From: Pseudoflavonifractor intestinihominis
Lineage (GTDB): Bacteria > Bacillota > Clostridia > Oscillospirales > Oscillospiraceae
Reading direction: 5' to 3'
Assembly (NCBI RefSeq): GCF_040096055.1
Contig: NZ_JBBMFK010000010.1
Span: forward strand, 62,001 to 126,000
Length of the DNA stretch: 64,000 nt
The notes below the pieces were generated by a model. That model made no database searches, was not told where the DNA came from, and worked only from the letters and a program-made list of their open reading frames with translations. Positions 42,592 through 51,407 of this stretch are shown piece after piece (the stretch's first letter is position 1; each line of letters starts with the position of its first letter). Both the position numbers and the translations under genes were made by a program.

Positions 42592-45201
42592 TTACAGCTT
42601 CTGCTTGAGCTCGTAGATCAGGTTCATGGCCTCGATGGGGGTGAGGGTGTTGATGTCCACCATGCGCAGGCGGTCCAGCACCTGGCCGCCCCCCATGTCG
42701 GCCAGAGAGATCTGGCCGTCGTCCGCCTTGGGCGCGGCGGCGGGGACGGCGCAGGGGCCCTGGCCGTTCTCCAGCTCCTCCAGGATCTCCCGGGCCCGGG
42801 TGATGACCCGCTCGGGCACGCCCGCCAGCTTGGCCACTTCCACGCCGTAGCTCTGGTCGGCGCCCCCCCGGACGATCTTCCGCAGGAAGATCACGTCGCC
42901 CTTGCGCTTCTTGGCGGCGATATTGTAGTTCTTCACGCCGGGGATCTGTCCCTCCAGGCAGGTGATCTCGTGGTAGTGGGTGGCAAAGAGGGTCTTGGCC
43001 CCCAGCCGCTTCCTGTCGGCGCAGTACTCCAGCACCGCCCGGGCGATGGACATACCGTCGTAGGTGGAGGTGCCCCGGCCGATCTCGTCCAGGATCAGCA
43101 GAGACTTGGAGGTGGCGTTCTTGAGCAGCTCAGCCACCTCGGTCATCTCCACCATGAAGGTGGACTGTCCGGCGGACAGGTCGTCGCTGGCGCCGATGCG
43201 GGTGAACACCCGGTCCACAATGCCGATGTGGGCCGACTTGGCGGGCACAAAGGAGCCCATCTGGGCCATGAGGGCGATGAGGGCCACCTGGCGCATATAG
43301 GTGGACTTGCCCGCCATGTTGGGGCCAGTGATGATGGCCACCAGGTTCTCCCCGCCGTCCATGTGGGTGTCGTTGGGGACAAAGAGGGCGTTTTTCAGCA
43401 TCTTCTCCACCACCGGGTGGCGGCCCTCCTCAATGTCCAGCTTGTCGGACAGGTCCACCACCGGCATACAGTAGTGGTTGTCCGCCGCCACGCAGGCGAA
43501 GGAGGCGAGGACGTCCAGGGCGGCCACCGCCCGGGCGGAGCGCTGGACCTCCTGGACACGCTGGGCCGTCTTCTCCCGCACGTCGCAGAAGAGCTGGTAC
43601 TCCAGGGCCACCACCCGGTCCTGGGCGGAGAGGATGGTGTGCTCCATGTCCTTGAGCTCCTGGGTGATGTACCGCTCGCAGTTGGCCAGGGTCTGCTTGC
43701 GGATGTAGGTGTCGGGCACCTGGTCGTAGTAGGACTTGGACACCTCGATGTAGTAGCCGAACACCTTGTTGTAGCCCACCTTCAGGCTCTTGATGCCGGT
43801 CTTCTCCTTCTCCCGGGCCTCCACCTCGGCCACCATGCCCTTGCCGTTGGTCATGATATTGCGCAGGTAGTCCACGTCGGCGTTGTAGCCCGCCCGGATG
43901 AAGCCCCCCTCCCGGACGGAGAAGGGCGGATCGTCGTCAATGGCGGAGGTGATGAGCCCCCGCAGGTCGGCCAGGTCGTCCAGCTCCTGGCGCAGGGTGG
44001 GCAGCAGCCCGGCGGAGAAGGGCTCCAGCAGGGCCCGCAGGTCGGGCAGGCGCCCCAGGCCCGCCGCCAGGGCGGCCAGGTCCCGGCCGCCGGCGGTGCC
44101 GTACACGATGCGGCCGATGAGCCGCTCCAGGTCGGTGATCTCCCGCAGGCACAGGACGATCTCGTCCCGGGCGATGGGGTCGTCCACCAGGGCCTTCACC
44201 GCCTCCAGCCGCCGGTTGATGGCCACGGGGGACAGGAGGGGCTGCTCCAGCCAGGTGCGGATGAGCCGGTGGCCCATGGCGGTCTTGGTCTTGTCCAGCA
44301 CCCACAGCAGGCTGCCCTTCTTCTCCTTGCCCCGCATGGTCTCGGTCAGCTCCAGGGTGCGCCGGGCGGTCAGGTCCAGCTCCATGGAGGGCCGGGAAGC
44401 GGAGGAGTGGATGGTGAGGGCGGCGATGTGGGACAGGTCGGTCTTCTGGGTCTCGTAGAGGTAGGACAGCAGCCCTCCGGCGGCCTGGACGGCCAGGTCC
44501 CGGACGGCGTCCCCCTCTCCCGGCAGGTCGGCAATGGTGCGGGACAGGGTCTCCCGGGCCATGTCGGGCCGGAACCGGGCCTCTCCGCCGTTTTCACAGC
44601 GGCACTCCAGCTTTTTGGTCAGGAAGTCGGTGAGGGCGGCGTCGGCAAAGGCCCCGTCGGACAGCACCGCCTCCCGGGGCTTGTAGGCGCCCAGGTCGTT
44701 GAACAGGTGCTCGTCCCGGGCGGAATCGGTGTAGGGGGTGGCGGAGAACTCGCCGGTGGACAGGTCGCACACCGCCAGGGCCGCGCCGGTAGAGTCGGCG
44801 TACACGGCGCAGATGTAGTTGTTGCGGCCCTCCTCCAGCATGGAGGCGTCCATCAGGGTGCCCGGGGTGACGATGCGGATGATGTCCCGGTCCACCAGGC
44901 CCTTGGCGGTGGCCGGGTCCTCCATCTGCTCGCAGATGGCCACCTTGTACCCCTTGGCGATGAGCCGGGCAATATAGGCGTCGGCGCTGTGGTAGGGCAC
45001 GCCGCACATGGGGGTGCGCTCGTCGGCGGGCTTGCTCCGGTCCCGGGAGGTGAGGGTCAGCTCCAGCTCCTTGGATGCCACCTTGGCGTCCTCGTTGAAC
45101 ATCTCGTAGAAATCGCCCAGCCGGAAGAAGAGCAGGCAGTCCGGGTGGCGCTCCTTCATCTCAATGTACTGGCGCATCATGGGGGTGATCTCAGCGGGCA
45201 T
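42592..45201 (-). CDS. mutS: DNA mismatch recognition ATPase MutS
   Basis: An 869-residue MutS1 from ATG 45201. The mismatch-reading motif GDFYEMF (F-x-E type) is near residue 30 and the ATPase core has GPNMAGKST near residue 620 and LLILDEIGRGTST near residue 700. It binds mismatches and loads MutL. It follows miaB on the minus strand, with a hairpin spacer. Confidence 0.97.
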   Translation of the reverse strand: MPAEITPMMRQYIEMKERHPDCLLFFRLGDFYEMFNEDAKVASKELELTLTSRDRSKPADERTPMCGVPYHSADAYIARLIAKGYKVAICEQMEDPATAKGLVDRDIIRIVTPGTLMDASMLEEGRNNYICAVYADSTGAALAVCDLSTGEFSATPYTDSARDEHLFNDLGAYKPREAVLSDGAFADAALTDFLTKKLECRCENGGEARFRPDMARETLSRTIADLPGEGDAVRDLAVQAAGGLLSYLYETQKTDLSHIAALTIHSSASRPSMELDLTARRTLELTETMRGKEKKGSLLWVLDKTKTAMGHRLIRTWLEQPLLSPVAINRRLEAVKALVDDPIARDEIVLCLREITDLERLIGRIVYGTAGGRDLAALAAGLGRLPDLRALLEPFSAGLLPTLRQELDDLADLRGLITSAIDDDPPFSVREGGFIRAGYNADVDYLRNIMTNGKGMVAEVEAREKEKTGIKSLKVGYNKVFGYYIEVSKSYYDQVPDTYIRKQTLANCERYITQELKDMEHTILSAQDRVVALEYQLFCDVREKTAQRVQEVQRSARAVAALDVLASFACVAADNHYCMPVVDLSDKLDIEEGRHPVVEKMLKNALFVPNDTHMDGGENLVAIITGPNMAGKSTYMRQVALIALMAQMGSFVPAKSAHIGIVDRVFTRIGASDDLSAGQSTFMVEMTEVAELLKNATSKSLLILDEIGRGTSTYDGMSIARAVLEYCADRKRLGAKTLFATHYHEITCLEGQIPGVKNYNIAAKKRKGDVIFLRKIVRGGADQSYGVEVAKLAGVPERVITRAREILEELENGQGPCAVPAAAPKADDGQISLADMGGGQVLDRLRMVDINTLTPIEAMNLIYELKQKL

Positions 45202-45233
45202 TTGGTACGCGCTCCTTTTCTCTCTGCGAGTTT

Positions 45234-45260
45234 CGACACAGCGGCGCAGCCGCTGTGTCG
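45234..45260. other. Perfect hairpin between miaB and mutS
   Basis: CGACACAGCGGC (45234-45245), GCA loop, and its complement (45249-45260). No T-run; a processing or attenuation element is possible. Confidence 0.5.
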
Positions 45261-45292
45261 AGTGGGAAATTATAACGGTGTTCCCCGGCTTT

Positions 45293-46708
45293 TTACTCCG
45301 CCAGCTCCCCGAACAGGGCCCAGGTGGAGCAGCCGGTGATGGTCAGATTCTGATAGGTGCCGATGAGCTTCTCGTCCCCGGTGAAGTGGACCAGCCGGCC
45401 GCCGGCGGTGCGGGCGGTCAGGTTGTTGCGGGGGTCGTCGCTGCGGCCGTCCACCAGGCAGCGGACCGTCCTGCCCACGTAGGCCTGGTGCTTTTTCAGG
45501 GAGATCTCGTTCTGCAGGTCCACCAGCCGCTGGAAGTTGGCCGACTTCTCCTCCTTGCTCATGGGGTCGGGCATCTTGGCGGCGGGGGTGCCCTCCCGGG
45601 GGGAGTAGATGAAGGTGAACAGGGCGTCGTACTCCACCTCCCGCAGCAGGGACATGGTGTCCTCAAACTCCTCGGTGGTCTCGCCGGGGAAGCCCACGAT
45701 GATGTCGCTGGTGAGGACGATGTCGGGGATGCGCGCGCGGAGCTGGCGCACCTTCTCCAGGTAGATTTCACGGGTGTAGACCCGGTTCATGGCCTTGAGG
45801 ACCCGGTTGTTGCCCGCCTGGACGGGCAGGTGGATGACAGGGGCCACCTTCTCGCACTGAGCCATGGCGTCGAAGAGCTTCTCGGTGGCGTCCTTGGGGT
45901 GGCTGGTCATAAAGCGGATGAGGAAGTCGCCGGGGACGGCGTTCACCTTCCGCAGCAGGTCGGCAAAGTCCATGGGCTCGGGCAGGTCCTTGCCGTAGGA
46001 GTTGACGTTCTGGCCCAGCAGGGTGATGTCCTTGTAACCGGCCTTTGCCAGCTCCTCTACCTCGGCGAGGATGACCTCCGGGTCACGGCTGCGCTCCCGG
46101 CCCCGGACGTAGGGCACGATGCAGTAGGAGCAGAAGTTGTTGCAGCCGTACATGATGGACACCCAGGCCTTCACGCCGTTCTGCCGCACCACCGGGATGC
46201 CCTCGGCGATGCTTCCGGGGTCGTCGGCGGTCTCAAAGATGCGGCCCCGGCGGGTGAGGATGCGGTAGAGGAATTCGGGGAACCGCCACAGGGCCTGGGG
46301 GCCGAAGACCATGTCCACATGCCGGTAGGAGGTGCGGATCTTGGACACGTTGTGGGGCTCCTGAGCCATGCAGCCGCACAGGCAGATGATCTGGTTGGGG
46401 TTCTTCCGCTTGGTGTGCACCAGGGCGCCCACGTTGCCCAGCACCCGCTGCTCGGCGTGCTCCCGGATGGCGCAGGTGTTGATGACGATGACGGCGGCCT
46501 CTTTCTCGTCCTGGGTGAAGCCGTAGCCCATCTCCTTCAGGTAGCCCCGGATGCGCTCCGAGTCGGCCTCGTTCTGCTGGCAGCCGTAGGTGTCCACAAA
46601 GGCCAGGGGGGCCTTGGAAAAGCGGGAATTGATCTCTTTGATCTCCCCGCAGTAGGCCCGCTGGCGGGCGATGTCCTCGGGGGGGATATGGGTGGTCTTT
46701 CGCTCCAC
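45293..46708 (-). CDS. miaB: tRNA-2-methylthio-N6-dimethylallyladenosine synthase
   Basis: A radical-SAM methylthiotransferase of 471 residues that adds the 2-methylthio group to i6A37. The N-terminal cluster cysteines lie in VDTYGCQQNEAD, VINTCAIREHAE and CLCGCMAQE; the radical-SAM motif is CNNFCSYCIVPYVRGRE near residue 195; a TRAM domain closes the protein. The start is GTG 46708 behind GGAGG. It works after MiaA, encoded in the same cluster. Confidence 0.96.
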   Translation of the reverse strand: MERKTTHIPPEDIARQRAYCGEIKEINSRFSKAPLAFVDTYGCQQNEADSERIRGYLKEMGYGFTQDEKEAAVIVINTCAIREHAEQRVLGNVGALVHTKRKNPNQIICLCGCMAQEPHNVSKIRTSYRHVDMVFGPQALWRFPEFLYRILTRRGRIFETADDPGSIAEGIPVVRQNGVKAWVSIMYGCNNFCSYCIVPYVRGRERSRDPEVILAEVEELAKAGYKDITLLGQNVNSYGKDLPEPMDFADLLRKVNAVPGDFLIRFMTSHPKDATEKLFDAMAQCEKVAPVIHLPVQAGNNRVLKAMNRVYTREIYLEKVRQLRARIPDIVLTSDIIVGFPGETTEEFEDTMSLLREVEYDALFTFIYSPREGTPAAKMPDPMSKEEKSANFQRLVDLQNEISLKKHQAYVGRTVRCLVDGRSDDPRNNLTARTAGGRLVHFTGDEKLIGTYQNLTITGCSTWALFGELAE

Positions 46709-46743
46709 AGTACTTCCTCCAAATCATAACGTCTGAATATAGA

Positions 46744-46772
46744 ATTATAGCATTTTTCCGCTTTAAAAACAA
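46744..46772 (-). promoter_or_regulatory. Promoter of miaB-mutS
   Basis: TTGTTT (46767-46772), a 17-bp spacer and a perfect TATAAT (46744-46749) on the minus strand. Confidence 0.72.
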
Positions 46773-46775
46773 GGA

Positions 46776-46844
46776 TGCGCCCTGTTTTTTTACACAGGGC
46801 GCGAAACAGGGGACCGCCTGCTCCACGGGCAGACGGTCCCCTGT
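46776..46844 (-). terminator. Two hairpins after the membrane protein gene
   Basis: ACAGGGGACCG with its complement (46806-46844) and GCGCCCTGT with its complement (46777-46802), the second followed on the minus strand by TTGTTTTT. Confidence 0.72.
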
Positions 46845-46860
46845 ATTTTCATTCCCGCCG

Positions 46861-47496
46861 TCACCACTCCGGCGGCTGGATACCGTACCGGACGGCCAGG
46901 TCCCGGATGTACGCCACCAGAGGCTCCGCGCCATAGACCCGGCTGTACGCGTCCTCAATGCAGTGGATGCCGCCGTAGTAGGCGAAGCCCTTCTCCCCCA
47001 GGGCGCAGGTGACGACCAAATCCGGCCCGTTGGAGCGGGAGATTCTCAGGTCGATAAACTCATTTTCTGGCGCGCTGTACACGCCCTCTCTCTCCGGCGG
47101 GAAGTTCAGGTCGCTGTCCCCGGAAATATGGAACATGCTCCGGCGGAACAGCAGGCCGTTGCTCAGCTCCACAATCTCCCGGGCCTCCTCCTCCGTAATC
47201 TCCAGCCAGCCGCCGTCCTGTGGCTTCAGCATCACGCAGACGTAGGCCGGGTCATAGCTGATGCCGTGCTCGCTGGTAACCTCAAACTGCTGAACGTTGT
47301 CCGGGTCGGCGGGAAAGCGGTAGGGGAAGTAGAACCAGACCAGATAGGCCGCGCACAGGACCATGCACCCGGCGGAGATCAGCCGCTTTTTCTTCTCCCC
47401 CTTGTGGAGCAGAAAGTAGAGCAGGGCGATGCAGATGGCCACCACCGCGGCCATGGCGATGTAGACAATCCCAGGGACGGAAGCATTGAGTGTCAT
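46861..47496 (-). CDS. Membrane protein of unknown function
   Basis: A 211-residue protein with two N-terminal hydrophobic segments (about residues 9-28 and 40-57) and a soluble domain of about 140 residues facing outward or inward. The soluble part has WLEITEEEAREIVELSNGLLF and DLRISRSNGPDLVVTCALGEKG and no recognised motif. ATG 47496 follows GAGG. Single gene between terminators with its own promoter. Confidence 0.7.
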   Translation of the reverse strand: MTLNASVPGIVYIAMAAVVAICIALLYFLLHKGEKKKRLISAGCMVLCAAYLVWFYFPYRFPADPDNVQQFEVTSEHGISYDPAYVCVMLKPQDGGWLEITEEEAREIVELSNGLLFRRSMFHISGDSDLNFPPEREGVYSAPENEFIDLRISRSNGPDLVVTCALGEKGFAYYGGIHCIEDAYSRVYGAEPLVAYIRDLAVRYGIQPPEW

Positions 47497-47572
47497 TTTT
47501 CGTCACCTCACTGTGTTTCCGGGGCCGGGCCGGTCTGCCGCAGCAGTCGTTCTCTCCTTTCTTACCATTTTT

Positions 47573-47601
47573 ATTTTATCATACTTTGTTTTTTTTGTCT
47601 A
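47573..47601 (-). promoter_or_regulatory. Promoter of the membrane protein gene
   Basis: TAGACA (47596-47601), a 17-bp A-rich spacer and TAAAAT (47573-47578). Confidence 0.6.
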
Positions 47602-47651
47602 TTATTTTTCCTTTCCCGGCAATTCAGGGCCCCTGTCCTGCCCCTCCGGCG

Positions 47652-47681
47652 TTGACGGGCAACTGTTTCAGGGGGTATAAT
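47652..47681 (+). promoter_or_regulatory. Promoter of the alanine racemase-like operon
   Basis: TTGACG (47652-47657), an 18-bp spacer and a perfect TATAAT (47676-47681), 35 bp ahead of the start. Confidence 0.72.
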
Positions 47682-47715
47682 AAGCTGAATATCGTTGCGG
47701 AAAGGCGGCGCAGCC

Positions 47716-48783
47716 ATGAAAGCCCTGATTATAGAGAGACAGGCAGTCAAGCAGAACATCGCCGTGGTCAAGGCCCGGGCGGGCCGCGCCGCCATCTACG
47801 CCGCCCTCACCGGGGACGCGGGGGGCGCCGGGCTGGTGGACATGGCCAGGCTCCTGCGGGACGAGGGCATCGGCCGCTTTGCCGTGTCCGAGCCGGCGGA
47901 CGCCGCCGCCCTGCGCAAGGCGGGCTTTGTGGACGAGGAGATTCTTATGCTCCGCTCCACTGCCGACCGGGAGGAGCTGGAGCAGCTGGTGGACGTGAAC
48001 GCGGTGTGCACCGTGGGCTCCATCGACGCGGGCCTGGCCCTCAACGGCCTGGCCGAGAGCCGCTCCACCGTGGCCGAGGCCCACATCCAGGTGGACACCG
48101 GCCTGGGCTTCGGCGGCTTTCTGTGCACCGAGCCGGAAAAGGTGCTCTCCGCCTACCGCAACCTGCCCAACGTGGCCATTTCGGGCATCTACACCCAGCT
48201 CCACTCGGTGAAGGCCGACGGAAAGGATGCTGCCGCACAGATCCAGTCCTTCCAGAGCCTGCTGGAGGCCATCCGCTCCGCCGGATTTGAGACGGGCACG
48301 GTCCATGCCGCAGGTTCCTTCGCCCTGCTCCACTACGATGACGCCCTGCTGGACGCGGTGCGGGCGGGCTCGGTGCTGCTGGGCCGGTGCCGCCGCACCA
48401 AGGGGGACGGTCTCCAGCGGGTGGGGTACGGCGAGGCCTCCCTGGAGGAGGTCCGCTGGCTCCCGGCGGGCCACACCGTGGGCAGCGAGCAGCCCGTCAC
48501 CCTCAAGCGGCCCACCCGGGTGGGTGTGCTGCCGGTGGGGTACCAGAACGGCTTCGGCGTGGCCCGGGTGCGGGACCCCGGCTTCTGGGCTGCCATCCGC
48601 CGGTGGCTGCGGGGCAGGCGGATCACCGTCCGCATCGACGGGCAGAAGGTGAAGGTCATCGGCCGCATCGGGGCCATGGAGACCCTGCTGGACGTGACCG
48701 ACATGAAGTGCTCCGCCGGGGACCTGGTCCACTTTGACATCGACCCCATGTACGCCCGGGGCTTTGTCCGGGAGTACCGCTGA
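47716..48783 (+). CDS. Alanine racemase-like protein lacking catalytic residues
   Basis: A 355-residue protein of the alanine racemase fold. Family landmarks remain: VDTGLGFGGF near residue 122, VHAAGSF near residue 196, RVGVLPVGYQNGF near residue 271 and the C-terminal beta domain. The PLP site has been lost: where the family has VVKADAYGHG this protein has ALTGDAGGAG, so the PLP lysine is threonine. The arginine of VDTGMGR is phenylalanine and the catalytic tyrosine (SYG) is replaced (GSE). The frame is intact and well expressed by promoter and codons, so it is a conserved-looking pseudoenzyme. ATG 47716 is preferred to TTG 47695. It leads the operon into dtd and hemZ. Confidence 0.85.
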   Translation: MKALIIERQAVKQNIAVVKARAGRAAIYAALTGDAGGAGLVDMARLLRDEGIGRFAVSEPADAAALRKAGFVDEEILMLRSTADREELEQLVDVNAVCTVGSIDAGLALNGLAESRSTVAEAHIQVDTGLGFGGFLCTEPEKVLSAYRNLPNVAISGIYTQLHSVKADGKDAAAQIQSFQSLLEAIRSAGFETGTVHAAGSFALLHYDDALLDAVRAGSVLLGRCRRTKGDGLQRVGYGEASLEEVRWLPAGHTVGSEQPVTLKRPTRVGVLPVGYQNGFGVARVRDPGFWAAIRRWLRGRRITVRIDGQKVKVIGRIGAMETLLDVTDMKCSAGDLVHFDIDPMYARGFVREYR

Positions 48784-48812
48784 TTTTCAGATAAAGAGAG
48801 GATTTTAACGGC

Positions 48813-49256
48813 ATGCGCGCAGTCGTGACCAGAGTGAAGAACGCCTCGGTGGAGATCGAGGGCAAGGTAAACGGAAAGATCGGCCAGGGCTTTCTGGTGC
48901 TGCTGGGGGTGGCCCCCGAGGACACCATGGCCCAGGCCGAGAAGATGGCCGACAAGGTGTGCGGCCTGCGGGTCTTTGAGGACGAGAACGGCAAGATGAA
49001 CCTGAATCTGGCCACCGTGGGCGGCAGCCTGCTGGTGGTGAGCCAGTTCACCCTGTACGCCGACACCAAGAGCCGCCGTCCCGGCTTCACCGGCGCGGCC
49101 AGGCCCGACGTGGCCATCCCCCTCTACGAGGGCTTTATGGACGCCTGTCGCGCTCGTGGCTTCCAGGTGGAGCACGGCGAATTTGGGGCTGACATGCAGG
49201 TTTTTTCGCAGAACGACGGCCCCGTTACCATCCTCTTTGACACCGACCATATGTAA
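48813..49256 (+). CDS. dtd: D-aminoacyl-tRNA deacylase
   Basis: Removes D-amino acids wrongly attached to tRNA; 147 residues, normal length. The SQFTLYAD motif near residue 78 and the NDGPVTILFDT ending (Gly-Pro cis motif) are classic. It follows the alanine racemase-like gene by 29 bases. Confidence 0.97.
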   Translation: MRAVVTRVKNASVEIEGKVNGKIGQGFLVLLGVAPEDTMAQAEKMADKVCGLRVFEDENGKMNLNLATVGGSLLVVSQFTLYADTKSRRPGFTGAARPDVAIPLYEGFMDACRARGFQVEHGEFGADMQVFSQNDGPVTILFDTDHM

Positions 49257-49286
49257 CACCCCATTAACGCAAGCGAGGTGCTGAAC

Positions 49287-49892
49287 ATGATTTTCAAGCA
49301 GCTGACCGTGCCGCCCATCGGCACAAACTGTTATATCTTCGGCGACGACGCCACCAAAATGGGCGCCATCGTGGACCCGGGCGGGGACGCCGCTAGCATT
49401 CTCTCCGCCGTGCAGGCCCTGGGTCTGACGGTTTCCGCCATTTTCCTGACCCACGGCCACTACGACCACGTGGGCGCTCTCCCCGAGCTGCGCAAGGCCC
49501 TGCCCGACGTGCCGGTGTATCTCCACCCGGCGGACAAGGCCGCCCGGGACGGCTCCCTTTTCCCCGACCCCGGCCCCACCGCGGACTATACTGACGGCAG
49601 CACGGTGGCGGTGGGAGACCTGACGGTGGAGGTCGTCCACACCCCCGGCCACACCCCCGGCGGCGTGTGCCTGAAGGCGGGGGACGTCCTCTTCACCGGG
49701 GACACCCTGTTCCGCGGCTCCATGGGCCGCACCGACCTGCCCGGCGGCAGCTACGACGCCATCATGGACTCCCTGAAGCGGCTTGCCGCCCTGCCGGGGA
49801 ACTACAAGGTCTGCCCCGGCCACGACGCCCCCTCCACCCTGGAGGCCGAGCGCAAGGGCAACTACTACATGCGGGAGGCTCTGGGCCAGTGA
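49287..49892 (+). CDS. MBL-fold metallo-hydrolase (glyoxalase II-like)
   Basis: A 201-residue single-domain hydrolase starting at ATG 49287 after GAGGTG. The metal motif is THGHYDHVG (HxHxDH) near residue 55, then HTPGHTPGG near residue 115 and GDTLF with the bridging aspartate near residue 134; the last histidine is in CPGHD near residue 180. Substrates could be small thioesters; the family is broad. Confidence 0.92.
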   Translation: MIFKQLTVPPIGTNCYIFGDDATKMGAIVDPGGDAASILSAVQALGLTVSAIFLTHGHYDHVGALPELRKALPDVPVYLHPADKAARDGSLFPDPGPTADYTDGSTVAVGDLTVEVVHTPGHTPGGVCLKAGDVLFTGDTLFRGSMGRTDLPGGSYDAIMDSLKRLAALPGNYKVCPGHDAPSTLEAERKGNYYMREALGQ

Positions 49893-49920
49893 CCCTCTCC
49901 CGCCGGAAAGGGACTCATCC

Positions 49921-51405
49921 ATGAAACTCTATCTCACCGGCCACGACTACAAATACGCCTGCGAGCAGATCATGCTCACCCTCTTTCCCGGCCAGCGGCC
50001 CCTCTACCCGGAGGAGCCGGCGGAGGAGGGGGAGGACCAGGCCCACATCACCCTCTTCCGGGGCGCGCAGTGGGCCACCGGCCGCACCGCCCTCACCTGG
50101 GAGGGCAAGTCCGCCGTGGGCTCCTGCCGGGTGAAGACCGCGGGGCTCACCGGCCAGGTGGAGCTGGACCGGGCATTGCAGAAGGCGTTGAAGCTGTCCT
50201 TCTACCGGGCGGCGGTGGCGGTGCTGGGCAAGGAGCCCCCCTGGGGCGCCCTCACCGGCGTGCGGCCGGTGAAGATCCCCACCAAGGCCCTGCTGCGGGG
50301 TGAGACCCCGGCCCAGGCCGAGGCGGTGCTGCGAGACACCTACCACGTGACCCCGGTGCGCCGCCGTCTGGCCATGGACTGCGCCAGGGCCAGTCTGGCC
50401 GCCCTGGACAGTCTGAAGGAGGACGAGATCTCCCTCTATGTAGGCATCCCCTTCTGTCCCACCCGCTGCGCCTACTGCTCCTTTGTGTCCGCCGACGTGG
50501 GCAAGGCCCTCAAGCTGCTGCCCCCCTATCTGGAGGCCCTGTTCCGGGAGGTGGAGGCCGCCGGGGACCTGCTGAAACGCCAGGGGCTGTATGTCCGCAC
50601 GGTGTACATCGGCGGCGGCACCCCCACCACCCTGTCGGCGGAGCAGCTCGCCGCCCTGATGGGCCACATCCGGGCCCACATCGACCTGTCCCGCTGCACC
50701 GAGTACACCGTGGAGGCCGGACGGCCGGACACCATCACGGCGGAAAAGCTCTCGGCGCTCAAGGGAAACGGGGCCGACCGGGTGTCGGTGAACCCCCAGT
50801 CCATGAGCGACAAGGTGCTCAGGGCCATGGGCCGCTCCCACACGGCGGCGGACATTCTCCGGGCCTATGACCTGGTGCAGAATTCCGGCATCCCCTGCGT
50901 GAACATGGACCTGATCGCCGGCCTGCCCGAGGACAGCCGGGAGGGCTTCCGCGCCTCCCTGGACCAGGTGCTGGCCATGGACCCGGCCAACATCACCGTC
51001 CACACCCTGGCCCTGAAAAAGGGCTCCCGGCTCATGACCGAGGGGGGCAGCCTGCCCACGGCGGAGGATGTGGCCGCCATGCTGGACTACGCCTGGACCA
51101 CCCTGCGGGGGGCCGGGTACATGCCCTACTACCTGTACCGGCAGAAGTATATGTCCGGGTCCTTTGAGAACGTGGGCTGGACCAAGCCCGGGTTTGAGAA
51201 CCTCTACAACATCTGCATGATGGAGGAGCTGCACACCGTGCTGGCCCTGGGGGGCGGGGGCGTCACCAAGCTGGTGGACCGCACCGCCGGGCGCATCGAG
51301 CGCATCTCCGACCCCAAGTACCCATATGAATATATCAACGCCATTGACCATATTATCGCCGACAAGGAGAAGCTGGCGGACTTTTACGCCGCCGCAAGGA
51401 GGTAA
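49921..51405 (+). CDS. hemZ: Coproporphyrinogen dehydrogenase HemZ
   Basis: A radical-SAM protein of 494 residues, oxygen-independent coproporphyrinogen oxidase family. An N-terminal non-catalytic region of about 170 residues precedes the motif FCPTRCAYCSF (C-x3-C-x2-C), the IGGGTPTTL stretch, and the HemN-type C-terminal ENLYNI...GGGG region. HemZ proteins are widespread in anaerobic Firmicutes, sometimes without a complete heme pathway, so the real substrate may differ. Confidence 0.95.
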   Translation: MKLYLTGHDYKYACEQIMLTLFPGQRPLYPEEPAEEGEDQAHITLFRGAQWATGRTALTWEGKSAVGSCRVKTAGLTGQVELDRALQKALKLSFYRAAVAVLGKEPPWGALTGVRPVKIPTKALLRGETPAQAEAVLRDTYHVTPVRRRLAMDCARASLAALDSLKEDEISLYVGIPFCPTRCAYCSFVSADVGKALKLLPPYLEALFREVEAAGDLLKRQGLYVRTVYIGGGTPTTLSAEQLAALMGHIRAHIDLSRCTEYTVEAGRPDTITAEKLSALKGNGADRVSVNPQSMSDKVLRAMGRSHTAADILRAYDLVQNSGIPCVNMDLIAGLPEDSREGFRASLDQVLAMDPANITVHTLALKKGSRLMTEGGSLPTAEDVAAMLDYAWTTLRGAGYMPYYLYRQKYMSGSFENVGWTKPGFENLYNICMMEELHTVLALGGGGVTKLVDRTAGRIERISDPKYPYEYINAIDHIIADKEKLADFYAAARR

Positions 51406-51407
51406 CC

